Shown here: positions 16,901-25,406 of the stretch, piece by piece
How the letters are laid out: every line of letters begins with the position of its first letter
Numbering within the stretch: the stretch's first letter is position 1
NCBI GenBank assembly: GCA_905372785.1
Contig: CAJPQG010000001.1
Span: 124,001-188,000, forward strand
Direction of reading: 5' to 3'
Origin: Candidatus Saccharimonadota bacterium
GTDB lineage: Bacteria > Patescibacteriota > Saccharimonadia > Saccharimonadales > Saccharimonadaceae
Length of the DNA: 64,000 bases
The notes under the pieces: generated by a model
Databases searched by the model: none
Told to the model about the DNA's origin: nothing
The model's input: the letters and a program-made list of their open reading frames with translations, nothing else
Translations under genes and position numbers: made by a program

Positions 16901-17871
16901 TCGTTAAGGTCTGAAGTCGCGAAGCGGCCACCAGTTAGCTGCACCATCGGACGTAAGTCTGGTGGGATAACTGGGATTACTGTAAGACAAAGGCTGCTTG
17001 GGTCAATGCCGGCAGCTTGCATACTTTCAAGCACCTTAAGTCGCTTATGAATCTTTTTGGCACGGATCCCCTTAGCGCCAGCTACTTCTTCATTCAAGTC
17101 AGCAATAAGCTGGTTCATGTCGATGCCATCGATCATCTCTTTCAGCGCAGCACCACCCATACCAACAGAGATGAGCTCTTCATACTCTTCTGGTAGGTTG
17201 CGGTAGTCTGCCTCTGAAATCAAGGCGTGCTTTGTTAAAGCCTCTAGCTGCATCTTTTTGTGATGATAGTCTTCATTGAGCTGTTCAACCTCTTTTGACT
17301 GTTCTGCTGCTAGCGCCTTTAGGTCAGCCGAGCTATCTTCCGCCGCCTTTTCATAACGCAGCTTAATAGCCATGCGAGCAGCTTCAGTCTGTGCTTCAAG
17401 ATCAGCTAGATATTGATCTCGCTTCTCTTCGTCCACCTTTAGGATAACGTATGTTGCGAAGTAGGCAATCTTCTCGATATTCTTCACTGTCATACCAAGA
17501 ATAAGGCTCATAGCGCTTGGTGTACCGCGCATAAACCAAATGTGCGCCACAGGAGCCGCCAGTTCAATGTGGCCCATGCGCTCACGGCGTACGATTGACT
17601 TCGTGACAAGCTCACCATTCTTATCAACAGCAGCTTCACGGCTACGTACACCCTTTAGTTTGCTGTCGTGTGGGTTAATGTCCTTTACTGGGCCAAAGAT
17701 ACGCTCACAGAACAGGCCATCACGCTCTGGCTTCTGTGTACGATAATTAATTGTCTCTGGCTTTGTTACTTCACCATAACTCCAGCCCAGGATGTCGTCC
17801 CGACTTGCCACCGCAAGCCGGACCGCATCAAATGAGCCGATATCTGTTCCAGGTGCAAATTGCTGCGCCAT
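13996..17871 (-). CDS. rpoC: DNA-directed RNA polymerase subunit beta-prime
   Basis: Catalytic subunit of RNA polymerase, 1291 residues. It keeps ERMGHIELAAPVAHIWF and the trigger-loop region VGVIAAQSVGEPGTQL. Three things are odd. The Mg-binding loop reads NADYDGDQM (residues 518-526), tyrosine replacing the near-invariant phenylalanine. The N-terminal zinc-binding domain (residues 64-91) has no cysteine. The second zinc site, normally CxxxxxxCxxC before the trigger loop, reads STNNLSGIPRKSYG, also without cysteine. The frame is open and unbroken, so these are evolved losses. The start follows the rpoB stop directly, with a GGAGGAGG ribosome-binding site inside the end of rpoB. Confidence 0.99.
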   Translation of the reverse strand: MAQQFAPGTDIGSFDAVRLAVASRDDILGWSYGEVTKPETINYRTQKPERDGLFCERIFGPVKDINPHDSKLKGVRSREAAVDKNGELVTKSIVRRERMGHIELAAPVAHIWFMRGTPSAMSLILGMTVKNIEKIAYFATYVILKVDEEKRDQYLADLEAQTEAARMAIKLRYEKAAEDSSADLKALAAEQSKEVEQLNEDYHHKKMQLEALTKHALISEADYRNLPEEYEELISVGMGGAALKEMIDGIDMNQLIADLNEEVAGAKGIRAKKIHKRLKVLESMQAAGIDPSSLCLTVIPVIPPDLRPMVQLTGGRFATSDLNDLYRRVINRNNRLKKLIELNAPEVIRRNEMRMLQEAVDALIDNSASRGGRAVSATGGRRKLKSISDMLKGKQGRFRQNLLGKRVDYSGRSVIVVGPELKLHQCGLPKKMALELFKPFVISWLIRHEYANNIRSATRLIEAGETAVWDALDEVIQGRYVLLNRAPSLHRLSIQAFQPVLIEGKAIQLHPLVASGFNADYDGDQMAVHLPLSEAAQQEAQELMSAKSNLLKPADGEPVLSIDQDVVLGNYYLTYEKPSAQSDTVKPFSSVYEAEMAYDNHKIQLQTPIRVYAKGEIRNTTLGRVFFNEVLPKDFPYTNAVQDKKQLKKVLGQIFATYGADETVAVADRIKDLAFRYATVAATSTGKDDYVHFTEVDEYIAEGDAKAALVAEQYDQGLITDEERYLLTVRAWREVDDKITALLKDRLKTMDTSVATMVNSGARGSVSNMKLAGAMIGIQVDSSNREIELPVRSSFKDGFSSLEAFVAVRGARKGLIDTALKTADSGYLTRRLVDVSQDVFTVEDQDGDDDGYEILRSETEETMIPFADRLYGRYAAEDVAGYVRNNELITREIADEIEADENIAGVKIQSVLSTNNLSGIPRKSYGIDMATGHLVDNAQPVGVIAAQSVGEPGTQLTLNTFHNSGVAAGGDITQGLPRVEELFEARSPKGQAYVSEIAGDVETWEDGKKYIVQVAPSVGKMERIALDGRTIMVRSGSIVKAGDVIAQGTGGVKPLIAPFDGEVEHAGDTVIITAQAGSPVRYEIPGTAQLVVKSGDTVEAGDRLTAGSLNLHDLMRLKGVQATQRYIINDILRIYAAQGQDVAPKHLEIIVRQMFSRVQIDEPGDSHFISGDIVSKAAVMAANKELAEQGKELISYTQLLLGITKVSIWSDSWLSAASFQDTTRVLINAATSGRADHLHGLKENVIIGRKIPVGTGAVPPKTEEDLVMAEAELVDEQPSSQAIEEVADIVS

Positions 17872-20800
17872 TTACGCCTCCTCCTTTACTACATCAATTT
17901 CATCGATATCTTGAATCGTAACTCCATCCCCCAAGTCACCAAGCTGGTCTGATTCATCGAGTACTGATTCAGTTTCGTCTTCCTCAAGGCGTGGCGTCGT
18001 CTTATCTTCCGGACCGCTAGCCGCCACAATCTCTTCGGCATCAATATGTGTGTCATCGCTCAGCAGATCAACGCGTAGTCCAAGACCTTGTAGTTCCTTT
18101 ACGAGCACGTTAAATGACTCTGGTACGCGTGGGCCGGTGATAACTTCGTCTTTAATGATTGACTCGTAGGCCTTTGCACGTCCGTACACGTCATCCGACT
18201 TGATAGTAAGCATCTCTTGCAGAATCGACGCTGCACCGTATGCCTCAAGTGCCCAAACCTCCATCTCTCCGAAGCGCTGGCCACCATTCTGTGCTTTACC
18301 ACCAAGTGGCTGCTGAGTAACCATAACGTATGGGCCAGTTGATCGTGCGTGCATCTTGTCACTCACCATGTGGTGTAGCTTCATCATGTGCATCACACCA
18401 ACTGTAGTACGCTCCTCAAATGGCTCACCAGTTCGGCCATCATATAGCTGGCTCTTGCCGTCGCGAGCAAATCCAGCACGCTCCAGTTCATCCGAGATAA
18501 TCTCGTCTGACACGCTGTCGAACGATGGTGTTGCAACGCGGTAACCAAGTGCTCGAGCTGCCATACCGAGGTGTGTTTCGAATAGCTGTCCAATGTTCAT
18601 ACGGCTCGGCACACCAAGTGGGTTTAATAGAACATCTACTGGAGTACCATCCTCCATAAATGGCATGTCTTCAACTGGAAGAATACGAGCCACAGTACCC
18701 TTGTTACCGTATCGGCCGGCCATCTTGTCACCAACGCTAATCTTACGCAGCTGAGCCACAAAAATCTGTACCTGCTTTAGCACGCCAGCTTTTAGCTCGT
18801 GGCCGTTCTCACGTGAGAAAATCTTTACGCCGATAACTTTACCACCACCGCTATTGTTCATGCGCTGTGAGGTGTCTCGCACGTCCTTAGCCTTTTCGCC
18901 AAAGATAGCACGTAAAAGACGCTCTTCGCTCGATAGCTCCTGCTCACCCTTTGGTGTAATCTTACCAACCAACACATCGCCAGGGCCAACTTCAGCACCG
19001 ACTTGCACAATACCTTCTTCATCAAGGTGGCGTAAGCTACTTTCCGATACGTTCGGAATATCCCGCGTTACAATCTCTGGGCCAAGTTTTGTCTCGCGAA
19101 CTTCAACATTATATTCCTTAATATTAACACTACTGAGGTCATCATTTTCAACAAGGCGACGGCTGATAATAATAGCGTCGTCCATGTTGTAACCACCCCA
19201 TGGCATAAAGGCAACGAGCAGGTTGCGGCCAAGTGCGATTTCACCATTGGCGATCGAAGCTCCCTCAATTAAGATATCACCCTTCTTTACCGTATCACCA
19301 CGTGATACAACAACTTTTTGGTTGTATGAACGATCGTCGTTATTCTTTACGAAGTGGCGTAGTTCATATTGACCAATCTTACCATCAGCGTAACGAACGC
19401 GAACTTTCGTAGCATCAGCAACGATAACTTCTCCATCCTGCTCGGCTTCCACGAGGTGACCGCTATTGCGTGCGATAATACCCTCAGTTCCAGTACCAAC
19501 CGTAGTTGGACGTGGCTGCAGTAGCGGCACTGCCTGACGTTGCATGTTCGAACCAGTCAATGCGCGGTCGATACGGTTTTTCTCGATAAATGGCACCAGG
19601 CTAGCCGTTGCACCAAGCACCTGTTTGTGTGATGCGTCAATCAATGTAATCTCAGCTGCTTCAACGCGCTCTGGGTGACCGCGGCGGCGGGCGCTCACAC
19701 GCTCTTCAGCAAAACTTTTATCCTCTGCTAGTTCGGCACCAGCATCGGCAATTACTTCTTGCAATTCTTGCGATGGGTCGAGGTAAACAATTTCATCAGT
19801 CACCTTACCGTCAACCACCTTGTAATATGGTGTTTCAATAAAACCATATTCGTTAATACGTGCGTAGGTTGCGAGGTTCAACACCAGGCCAACGTTACCA
19901 CCTTCTGGTGTCTCCACGATACAAATACGACCATAGTGCGACGGGTGTGCATCACGAACATCAAACCCAGCACGCTCACGCGATAGCCCACCAGGTCCAA
20001 CAGACGTCAAGCGACGCTTTAGTGACAGCTCTGATAGTGGGTTAACCTCATCCATCAGCTGGCTTAGCTGGCTGCTGGTAAAGAACTCACGTACCGATGC
20101 TACCACTGGGCGAGCATTGACGAGCTGGCTTGGCGAAACATTTTCAATATCTGTTACGCTCATGCGGTCCATAGCGTTACGCTGCATACGTAGCATACCA
20201 ACGCGGAACTGGCGCGCGATCAGCTCACCAACCAACTTCACGCGGCGGTTTGCTAGTGCATCGATATCATCAGGTTCGCCCTGTTCTTTATTAAGGCGAA
20301 TCAGCTCACGCAAGATAGCTACCAGATCGTCCATGCTAAACACACGATTCTCGGTGGTATTTGCGATATCAAGACCGAGGCGCTGGTTAATCTTAAACCG
20401 ACCGACGCGGCTGTAGTCGAATCGCTTGAAGTCGTAGAACATGCGCTCAATCATCTGCTTAGCATTCTCAACGGTGGCAAGATCGCCAGGGCGAAGACGG
20501 CGGTACACCTCAATAAGCGCCTCACCCTTGCTGCGAGTTGGATCCTTTTCAAGTGTTGCATCAATAAAGCTTGTCTCGCCGTTATCAACATCAGCAAATA
20601 GCTCTTTGATATCACTATTTTTCGCAACGCCAAGTGCACGCAAAAATGTCGTTACTGGCAATTTACGGCGGCGGTCAATCTTGACAAAAATAGCGCCACT
20701 AGCTGCAGTCTCAAACTCCAGCCATGCACCACGGCCAGGAATCAACTTTGCACCAAACAGCTTGCGGCCATGCACAACATCAGCAGTGTAAAATACACCC

Positions 20801-21219
20801 GCTGAACGGATAAGTTGCGATACGATAACACGCTCGGTACCATTAATAATGAATGTACCACGGTTAGTCATCCAAGGGTAATTACCAAAGTAAATTTCCT
20901 GCTCTTTGACTTCACCAGTGACCTTATTAGTCAGCTCTACATTGACATATAGCGGCGCTTCATATGTGGTATTGTTTTCTTTTGCGAACAAATCTGTTGT
21001 TTTTGGATTATCAAATCGATATTCCTTAAACCGTAATGCTAGCTTTTGCCCAGTATAGTCCTCGATTGGGTTGATCTCAGCAAAAATCTCGCTCAGCCCA
21101 GTATCGATAAACTCCTTCCATGAGTCCTCCTGATGGGCGATTAGGTTTGGTACAGGCAGCGTGTCTTGCTTAGTAAAAAACACACGGCCGGTGTCATTCG
21201 TCGACGTGGTGTGGGTCAC
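17872..21219 (-). CDS. rpoB: DNA-directed RNA polymerase subunit beta
   Basis: Subunit that holds the rifampicin pocket and half of the active-site channel, 1115 residues, without the long lineage insertions of Proteobacteria. GDKMAGRYGNKG and the C-terminal PLGGKAQNGGQRFGEMEVWALEA clamp region are intact. In the rifampicin cluster, SQLMDEVNPLSELSLKRRLTSVG aligns with E. coli 511-534: H526 is leucine (L400, codon 20020-20022) and S531 is threonine (T405). Start GTG 21219 has a GAGGAGAG ribosome-binding site. Its own promoter (21354-21382) means it is not read from an upstream rplJL operon in this window. Confidence 0.99.
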   Translation of the reverse strand: MTHTTSTNDTGRVFFTKQDTLPVPNLIAHQEDSWKEFIDTGLSEIFAEINPIEDYTGQKLALRFKEYRFDNPKTTDLFAKENNTTYEAPLYVNVELTNKVTGEVKEQEIYFGNYPWMTNRGTFIINGTERVIVSQLIRSAGVFYTADVVHGRKLFGAKLIPGRGAWLEFETAASGAIFVKIDRRRKLPVTTFLRALGVAKNSDIKELFADVDNGETSFIDATLEKDPTRSKGEALIEVYRRLRPGDLATVENAKQMIERMFYDFKRFDYSRVGRFKINQRLGLDIANTTENRVFSMDDLVAILRELIRLNKEQGEPDDIDALANRRVKLVGELIARQFRVGMLRMQRNAMDRMSVTDIENVSPSQLVNARPVVASVREFFTSSQLSQLMDEVNPLSELSLKRRLTSVGPGGLSRERAGFDVRDAHPSHYGRICIVETPEGGNVGLVLNLATYARINEYGFIETPYYKVVDGKVTDEIVYLDPSQELQEVIADAGAELAEDKSFAEERVSARRRGHPERVEAAEITLIDASHKQVLGATASLVPFIEKNRIDRALTGSNMQRQAVPLLQPRPTTVGTGTEGIIARNSGHLVEAEQDGEVIVADATKVRVRYADGKIGQYELRHFVKNNDDRSYNQKVVVSRGDTVKKGDILIEGASIANGEIALGRNLLVAFMPWGGYNMDDAIIISRRLVENDDLSSVNIKEYNVEVRETKLGPEIVTRDIPNVSESSLRHLDEEGIVQVGAEVGPGDVLVGKITPKGEQELSSEERLLRAIFGEKAKDVRDTSQRMNNSGGGKVIGVKIFSRENGHELKAGVLKQVQIFVAQLRKISVGDKMAGRYGNKGTVARILPVEDMPFMEDGTPVDVLLNPLGVPSRMNIGQLFETHLGMAARALGYRVATPSFDSVSDEIISDELERAGFARDGKSQLYDGRTGEPFEERTTVGVMHMMKLHHMVSDKMHARSTGPYVMVTQQPLGGKAQNGGQRFGEMEVWALEAYGAASILQEMLTIKSDDVYGRAKAYESIIKDEVITGPRVPESFNVLVKELQGLGLRVDLLSDDTHIDAEEIVAASGPEDKTTPRLEEDETESVLDESDQLGDLGDGVTIQDIDEIDVVKEEA

Positions 21220-21353
21220 GTACTACTCTCCTCGCATCATATTATCGTTAGTGGTGAATCGGCGCCGAAGATTCCTCTGCTGCAAGTTTGCACCCACTAA
21301 GTGCCACGTTACTGGGCGCACAAAAAACTACAGCTACACTACTTCTTGTGACT

Positions 21354-21382
21354 AGTTTAACCCAAAAAAACGATACCGTCAA
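21354..21382 (-). promoter_or_regulatory. Promoter of rpoBC
   Basis: Minus strand: -35 TTGACG at 21377-21382, a 17-nt spacer, -10 TAAACT at 21354-21359. It gives a leader of about 128 nt before the GTG start of rpoB. Confidence 0.75.
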
Positions 21383-21405
21383 TGACTGCATAAGATAATT
21401 ACGAG

Positions 21406-22020
21406 CTAATTCTTGCCGCTAGCTGGCTGGCTATGTAACACTGTATCAATTAGGCCATAAGCTTGCGCCTCTTCTGCGCTCATCCAAAAATCACGGTCAC
21501 TATCTTTTTCGATTTGCCGCACAGTTTTACCTGTGTTCTGCGCAAGGATTTCATTTAGCCGCTGCTTTAAAAATAGGCTTTCGCGCAAACTTATTTCTTG
21601 GTCTGTTACCTTACCCTGAGTGCCACTGCTTGGCTGGTGAATCATGATACGGCTATTACCTAGAGCCACGCGCTTACCTTTAGTGCCGCTGCTTAGCAAA
21701 AATGCACCCATGCTAGCCTGCAGCCCAATGCCGATCGTTTGCACATCTGGCGCAATATACTGAATCGTGTCATAAATCGCAAGCCCGTCATACACGCTAC
21801 CGCCAGGGCTATTAATATACAGCTTGATGTCCGCTTCGGCATCTTCGTGCGCTAGGTGTAACAGCTGTGCAACTACACTGTTTGCTGTCTGGTGGTTGAC
21901 TTCATCACCCAAAAAAATAATTCGCTCGTTGAGCAGGCGGCTATAGATATCAAACGCTCGCTCTCCGCTATGTGTTTTTTCAATAACTGTTGGAATTATC
22001 ATACTCTGCACCTCGTTCAT
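21406..22020 (-). CDS. clpP: ATP-dependent Clp protease proteolytic subunit
   Basis: Serine protease that forms the tetradecameric chamber served by Clp ATPases such as ClpC (39-41 kb). The 204-residue product has the nucleophile block QASMGAFLLSSGTKGKR and the histidine block MIHQPSSGTQG. Two starts are possible. ATG 22020 lies 6 nt after a TATACT box, so that mRNA would be leaderless. ATG 22002 begins MIIPTVIEKT, the usual ClpP N-terminus, and has GAGGTG 6 nt upstream. ClpP propeptides exist, so the longer form cannot be excluded. Confidence 0.97.
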   Translation of the reverse strand: MNEVQSMIIPTVIEKTHSGERAFDIYSRLLNERIIFLGDEVNHQTANSVVAQLLHLAHEDAEADIKLYINSPGGSVYDGLAIYDTIQYIAPDVQTIGIGLQASMGAFLLSSGTKGKRVALGNSRIMIHQPSSGTQGKVTDQEISLRESLFLKQRLNEILAQNTGKTVRQIEKDSDRDFWMSAEEAQAYGLIDTVLHSQPASGKN

Positions 22021-22026
22021 AGTATT

Positions 22027-22032
22027 AGTATA
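22027..22032 (-). promoter_or_regulatory. -10 box of clpP
   Basis: TATACT on the minus strand followed by aatact and ATG. The same 15-mer TATACTAATACTATG occurs at gatC (63013-63027). No -35 is visible. Confidence 0.6.
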
Positions 22033-22067
22033 TCATGCGCCGCCTAACATGCCTCTAGCCTCATATA

Positions 22068-22101
22068 AAAACTACCGCCACAAACTCATGGCGGTAGTTT
22101 T
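22068..22101 (-). terminator. Terminator of tig
   Basis: A perfect 13-bp stem (AAAACTACCGCCA / TGGCGGTAGTTTT) with an 8-nt loop, directly downstream of tig on the minus strand. Confidence 0.85.
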
Positions 22102-22119
22102 ATAGGTTAGCTACAGCTA

Positions 22120-23406
22120 TTATTTCTCGTATTCAGCGACAAGAGCATCGATTGTCTTTTCAGTCAGCAAACGATTTGCAATTTCACGCTGCACTTCTGG
22201 TTGATTTAGCTGCTTCAACGCCTCTTTATCCTTACCAAATTGAGCCTTAAAGGTTGCAATCTGCGCCTCTAATTCTTCCTTGGTAGCAGTAGTCTTCATT
22301 GCCTTCGATAGCTCAGCCAATACAAGCCCAGATTTCACCCGCAGCTCAGCCACCGGACGAACTTCTTTGTCTAGCCATTCTTCTTTCGTTGCAAATCCCT
22401 TAGTCTCAAGGTACATATCCAAAGAAGCACCCTGATATGCAAGATTTCGCACCATGTCCTGCTCAATGTTCTTTTCCTGTTCTTTGACCAATACTTCTGG
22501 AGCAGTCACCTCGCTAGCTTCGACTAGCTCTGTCACGAGTGCGTCTTTAAAGGCTTCATCGGCCTGACGTTCTTTTTGCGCCATCAACTCACGCTTAATA
22601 TCAGCACGAAATTCCTCCATGCTCGTGAAGTTACCATTTTTAGCAGCAAACTCATCATCGAGCTCTGGGCGTTGTGGTGCTTTAACTTCTTTCAACGTTA
22701 CTTCAAACACAACTGGCTGGCCTGCGAGTTCTTTAGCGTGATACTCCTCAGGGAACGTAACGTTAACGTCGAATGATTCACCTGCTTTTTTACCAACAAC
22801 CTGGTCTTCAAAGCCAGGAATAAATTGGCCGCTACCAAGACGTAGGCCAAAGTCGTTACCACTGCCGCCGTCAAAGGCTTTGCCATCCTTTTTACCGACA
22901 AAGTCAATCACAGCTTCATCACCCTGCTCTGCAGCGCGGTCTACAGCCTCGTATTTTGTAAGATTGTCGGCAATACGATTAAGCACATCATCAATATCGC
23001 TATCTGCGACGTCCTCTACCTTTTTGGTAGCCTTCAGCGCCTTGTAGTCACCAAGCGTCACTGGTGGAATCACTTCTGATTCTGCTGTAAACTCAAGCTC
23101 CTGGCCAGGTACATACTTCTGTACTTCAACTGATGGGCGCTCAATAGCCTTAATATCGTGTTTAATAAATGCATCTGCAACGGCCTTAGAAAGTGCGTCA
23201 TCAAGCACTTGCTGCTCAAGTAGCTGTGGATTCACCTGTTTCTCGACCATCGCAATCGGTGCGTGTCCACGACGGAAGCCGTCTACTTTAATGTCTTTTG
23301 CCATCTTGTGAAGAGCAGCTAATCGTGCATCAGCCAGCTCTGCCTCGCCAAGCGTAATAGTCACTTGGACTTTTGTATTTGAAATATTCTTAACTGTTGC
23401 CTTCAT
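22120..23406 (-). CDS. tig: Trigger factor (peptidyl-prolyl isomerase chaperone)
   Basis: Ribosome-bound chaperone for nascent chains. The 428-residue product has the N-terminal ribosome-binding domain with GFRRGHAPIAMVEKQ (the GFRxGxxP signature, about residues 43-57), the FKBP-type isomerase domain with DFVGKKDGKAFDGGSG and IPGFEDQVVGKKAGE (about 165-215), and the helical C-terminal arms. Length is normal. The ATG is preceded by TAGAAT with a 7-nt gap and no Shine-Dalgarno, so the transcript looks leaderless. It precedes clpP in the same order as the classical tig-clpP-clpX locus; clpX is not here. Confidence 0.98.
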   Translation of the reverse strand: MKATVKNISNTKVQVTITLGEAELADARLAALHKMAKDIKVDGFRRGHAPIAMVEKQVNPQLLEQQVLDDALSKAVADAFIKHDIKAIERPSVEVQKYVPGQELEFTAESEVIPPVTLGDYKALKATKKVEDVADSDIDDVLNRIADNLTKYEAVDRAAEQGDEAVIDFVGKKDGKAFDGGSGNDFGLRLGSGQFIPGFEDQVVGKKAGESFDVNVTFPEEYHAKELAGQPVVFEVTLKEVKAPQRPELDDEFAAKNGNFTSMEEFRADIKRELMAQKERQADEAFKDALVTELVEASEVTAPEVLVKEQEKNIEQDMVRNLAYQGASLDMYLETKGFATKEEWLDKEVRPVAELRVKSGLVLAELSKAMKTTATKEELEAQIATFKAQFGKDKEALKQLNQPEVQREIANRLLTEKTIDALVAEYEK

Positions 23407-23413
23407 CTTATTT

Positions 23414-23443
23414 ATTCTACCATGTCTTTACCGTTGCTATCAA
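23414..23443 (-). promoter_or_regulatory. Promoter of tig (leaderless)
   Basis: Minus strand: -35 TTGATA at 23438-23443, an 18-nt spacer, -10 TAGAAT at 23414-23419, then 7 nt to the ATG. This is the one leaderless candidate in the window with both boxes well placed. Confidence 0.7.
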
Positions 23444-23467
23444 AAATTGCAGAGGACACACCTCGTG

Positions 23468-24823
23468 TTAGGTTAAGCTTGCGATAATGTCATCTAGCTC
23501 ATCGCGACGACTGCGGCGATCTAATACTATGCTGACCATTCGCGCAATATCAGCTACTTGCTCTTGAGCTGTCGCCGTGTTCTTAATCTTGTAGTGGCCA
23601 GATTGCAACTCAGCTTCACCCACAAACACCAAATACGGAATGTGTTTTTTAAGCGCGCTACGCAGCTGCTTATCTAGCTTGCGCCCTGTAATATCAACCT
23701 CCACGCGAACGCCTTCAGCCCTTAGCTCACGCGCAAGCCGTTTTGCCCCACGCAAAGCTGACTCGCCAATTACCACTAAATATACGTCGGTTGTTGAAAT
23801 ATCTTGAGGCACAAGTTTGTGCACTTCCAGAAAGTTTTGCATGGTAGTAGCACCCAGCCCCATGCCTACCGTTGGCAGCGGCTCTACACCAAAAAGACTG
23901 ACTAGCCCATCATAGCGTCCACCGCCAAATAATGCCCGATTATTATCTGGGTGAGTATCAAACACTTCAAATACCGTGCCGGTATAGTAGTCCAGGCCAC
24001 GCATTAAGCTAGCATCAAAAAGTACATTCCGTACACCCGCCTGCGCAAGCTTATCCATAAGCTGCTGCAACCGCTCAGCCGCTGGATGTTGCTGAATTTC
24101 TAATGGCAGCTCGGTAACCTTATATACGCCCAAAAGACTAGCAAGCCTTGGAAGGCCTTCCTTGGCCTGCTCTGGTCCAAAAATATCAACAGCCTGGTCG
24201 CGGAACGCTTCCGTTGAAATCTTATGTTTACGATCCAATAGTTTAATCATCAGTTCGGCCTGTACAGCATCGCAGCCTAAGTATCGAAACATAATGGCAT
24301 TGATCAGCTCTCGGTCGTTCACTCGAATAGTGAACATGTCATCCTTAGCACCAAATAATTTCATACTTGTGTATGCTAGCTCAATAATCTCAGCGTCGGC
24401 CTCAATTGAACTAACGCCAAACAGGTCAACGTTCATTTGCCAAAACTCACGCTCACGACCACGCTGCGGCCGCTCATAACGCATAAAATTAGCAATAGAA
24501 TATAGCCGAGCCGGCATGGCTAACTCTTGACGACGAGCTGCCACCATACGGCTGACACTTGGTGTCATCTCGGGACGCACGGCAACAGTTCGGCCACCAC
24601 GGTCGTCAAACACATATGTCTGCTCACTTGCTAGCTCTTGACCACTTTTAGCAGTATAGATGTCGAGCGGCTCGAGTAATGGTGCGCCATATTCCTCATA
24701 ACCAAATTGCCGCGCCGCTTGCGCCCAAACTGAAAAAATATAATTCTGTAATCGTTTCTCTTCTGGATAGTAATCTCGTGTACCCTTGTACGGTCTTGTC
24801 GAAAGTGTCGTCATAAACTCCAT
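23468..24823 (-). CDS. hisS: Histidine--tRNA ligase
   Basis: Class II aminoacyl-tRNA synthetase that charges tRNA-His. The product shows motif 1 (GTRDYYPEEKRLQNYIF), motif 2 (MRYERPQRGREREFWQMNVD), the histidine-specific GLDYYTGTVFEV and motif 3 (GGGRYDGLV...PTVGMGLG), then an anticodon-binding domain. About 451 residues from ATG 24823; ATG 24814 (MTTLSTRPYKGTRDY) is an equally credible start, and a longer frame reaches 24850 inside the upstream methylase gene. It is the last gene of an FAD oxidoreductase-SpoU methylase-hisS run. Confidence 0.97.
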   Translation of the reverse strand: MEFMTTLSTRPYKGTRDYYPEEKRLQNYIFSVWAQAARQFGYEEYGAPLLEPLDIYTAKSGQELASEQTYVFDDRGGRTVAVRPEMTPSVSRMVAARRQELAMPARLYSIANFMRYERPQRGREREFWQMNVDLFGVSSIEADAEIIELAYTSMKLFGAKDDMFTIRVNDRELINAIMFRYLGCDAVQAELMIKLLDRKHKISTEAFRDQAVDIFGPEQAKEGLPRLASLLGVYKVTELPLEIQQHPAAERLQQLMDKLAQAGVRNVLFDASLMRGLDYYTGTVFEVFDTHPDNNRALFGGGRYDGLVSLFGVEPLPTVGMGLGATTMQNFLEVHKLVPQDISTTDVYLVVIGESALRGAKRLARELRAEGVRVEVDITGRKLDKQLRSALKKHIPYLVFVGEAELQSGHYKIKNTATAQEQVADIARMVSIVLDRRSRRDELDDIIASLT

Positions 24824-24836
24824 ATTCCCATATCTA

Positions 24837-25406
24837 TTAGCTTTTTTCAAACGTACTCACCACCGGCAGTCTATGTTGCCGCACCCACTCATAGAGCATA
24901 ATACCAGCCGCTACGCCAACATTGATTGACCGAGTACTGCCAAATTGCTCAATAGCAACCACAGCATCAGCCTGATTCAACAGCTCAGTGGACAGCCCGT
25001 CGCTCTCACTTCCAAACGCTAAACAAGCGCGCCGTGGCAGCATTACCTGGCCAAGTGGTGTACTATGCGGCACATTATCGGCAGCTATTACAGCATATTC
25101 CTGCTGGCGTATCACCTGTATAAATGCATCTACCGAAGAATGGTACTGCACATGTAAATATTTATCAGTCATCATCGCCCCGCGCTTATTCCACTGCCGC
25201 CGACCAATGATATGTACCCGACGAACGCCGAACGCATTAGCACTGCGGATAATCGTACCCATATTGTAATCACGAGTAAGGTTTTCTACGGCAAGCTGCA
25301 GCTCCTGCTCGTCTTTATCTAAATCTGCAATAATTTGCTCCATGGAAACACCCTTATAGCGATCAATAACATTGCGCGAGTCTTCGCTCGCTGCATTAGG
25401 CTGCAC
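24837..25406 (-). CDS. SpoU/TrmH-family RNA 2'-O-methyltransferase
   Basis: A 189-residue SPOUT-fold enzyme predicted to methylate ribose 2'-OH in rRNA or tRNA with S-adenosylmethionine. The three family motifs are visible: NMGTIIRSANAFGV, LAFGSESDGLS and the C-terminal SINVGVAAGIMLYEW. The target RNA cannot be assigned. GTG 25406 overlaps the stop of the upstream gene (TAGTG) and has GGAGGTG just before it, which suggests coupling. ATG 25343 with GGGTG upstream is the alternative start. Confidence 0.88.
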   Translation of the reverse strand: MQPNAASEDSRNVIDRYKGVSMEQIIADLDKDEQELQLAVENLTRDYNMGTIIRSANAFGVRRVHIIGRRQWNKRGAMMTDKYLHVQYHSSVDAFIQVIRQQEYAVIAADNVPHSTPLGQVMLPRRACLAFGSESDGLSTELLNQADAVVAIEQFGSTRSINVGVAAGIMLYEWVRQHRLPVVSTFEKS

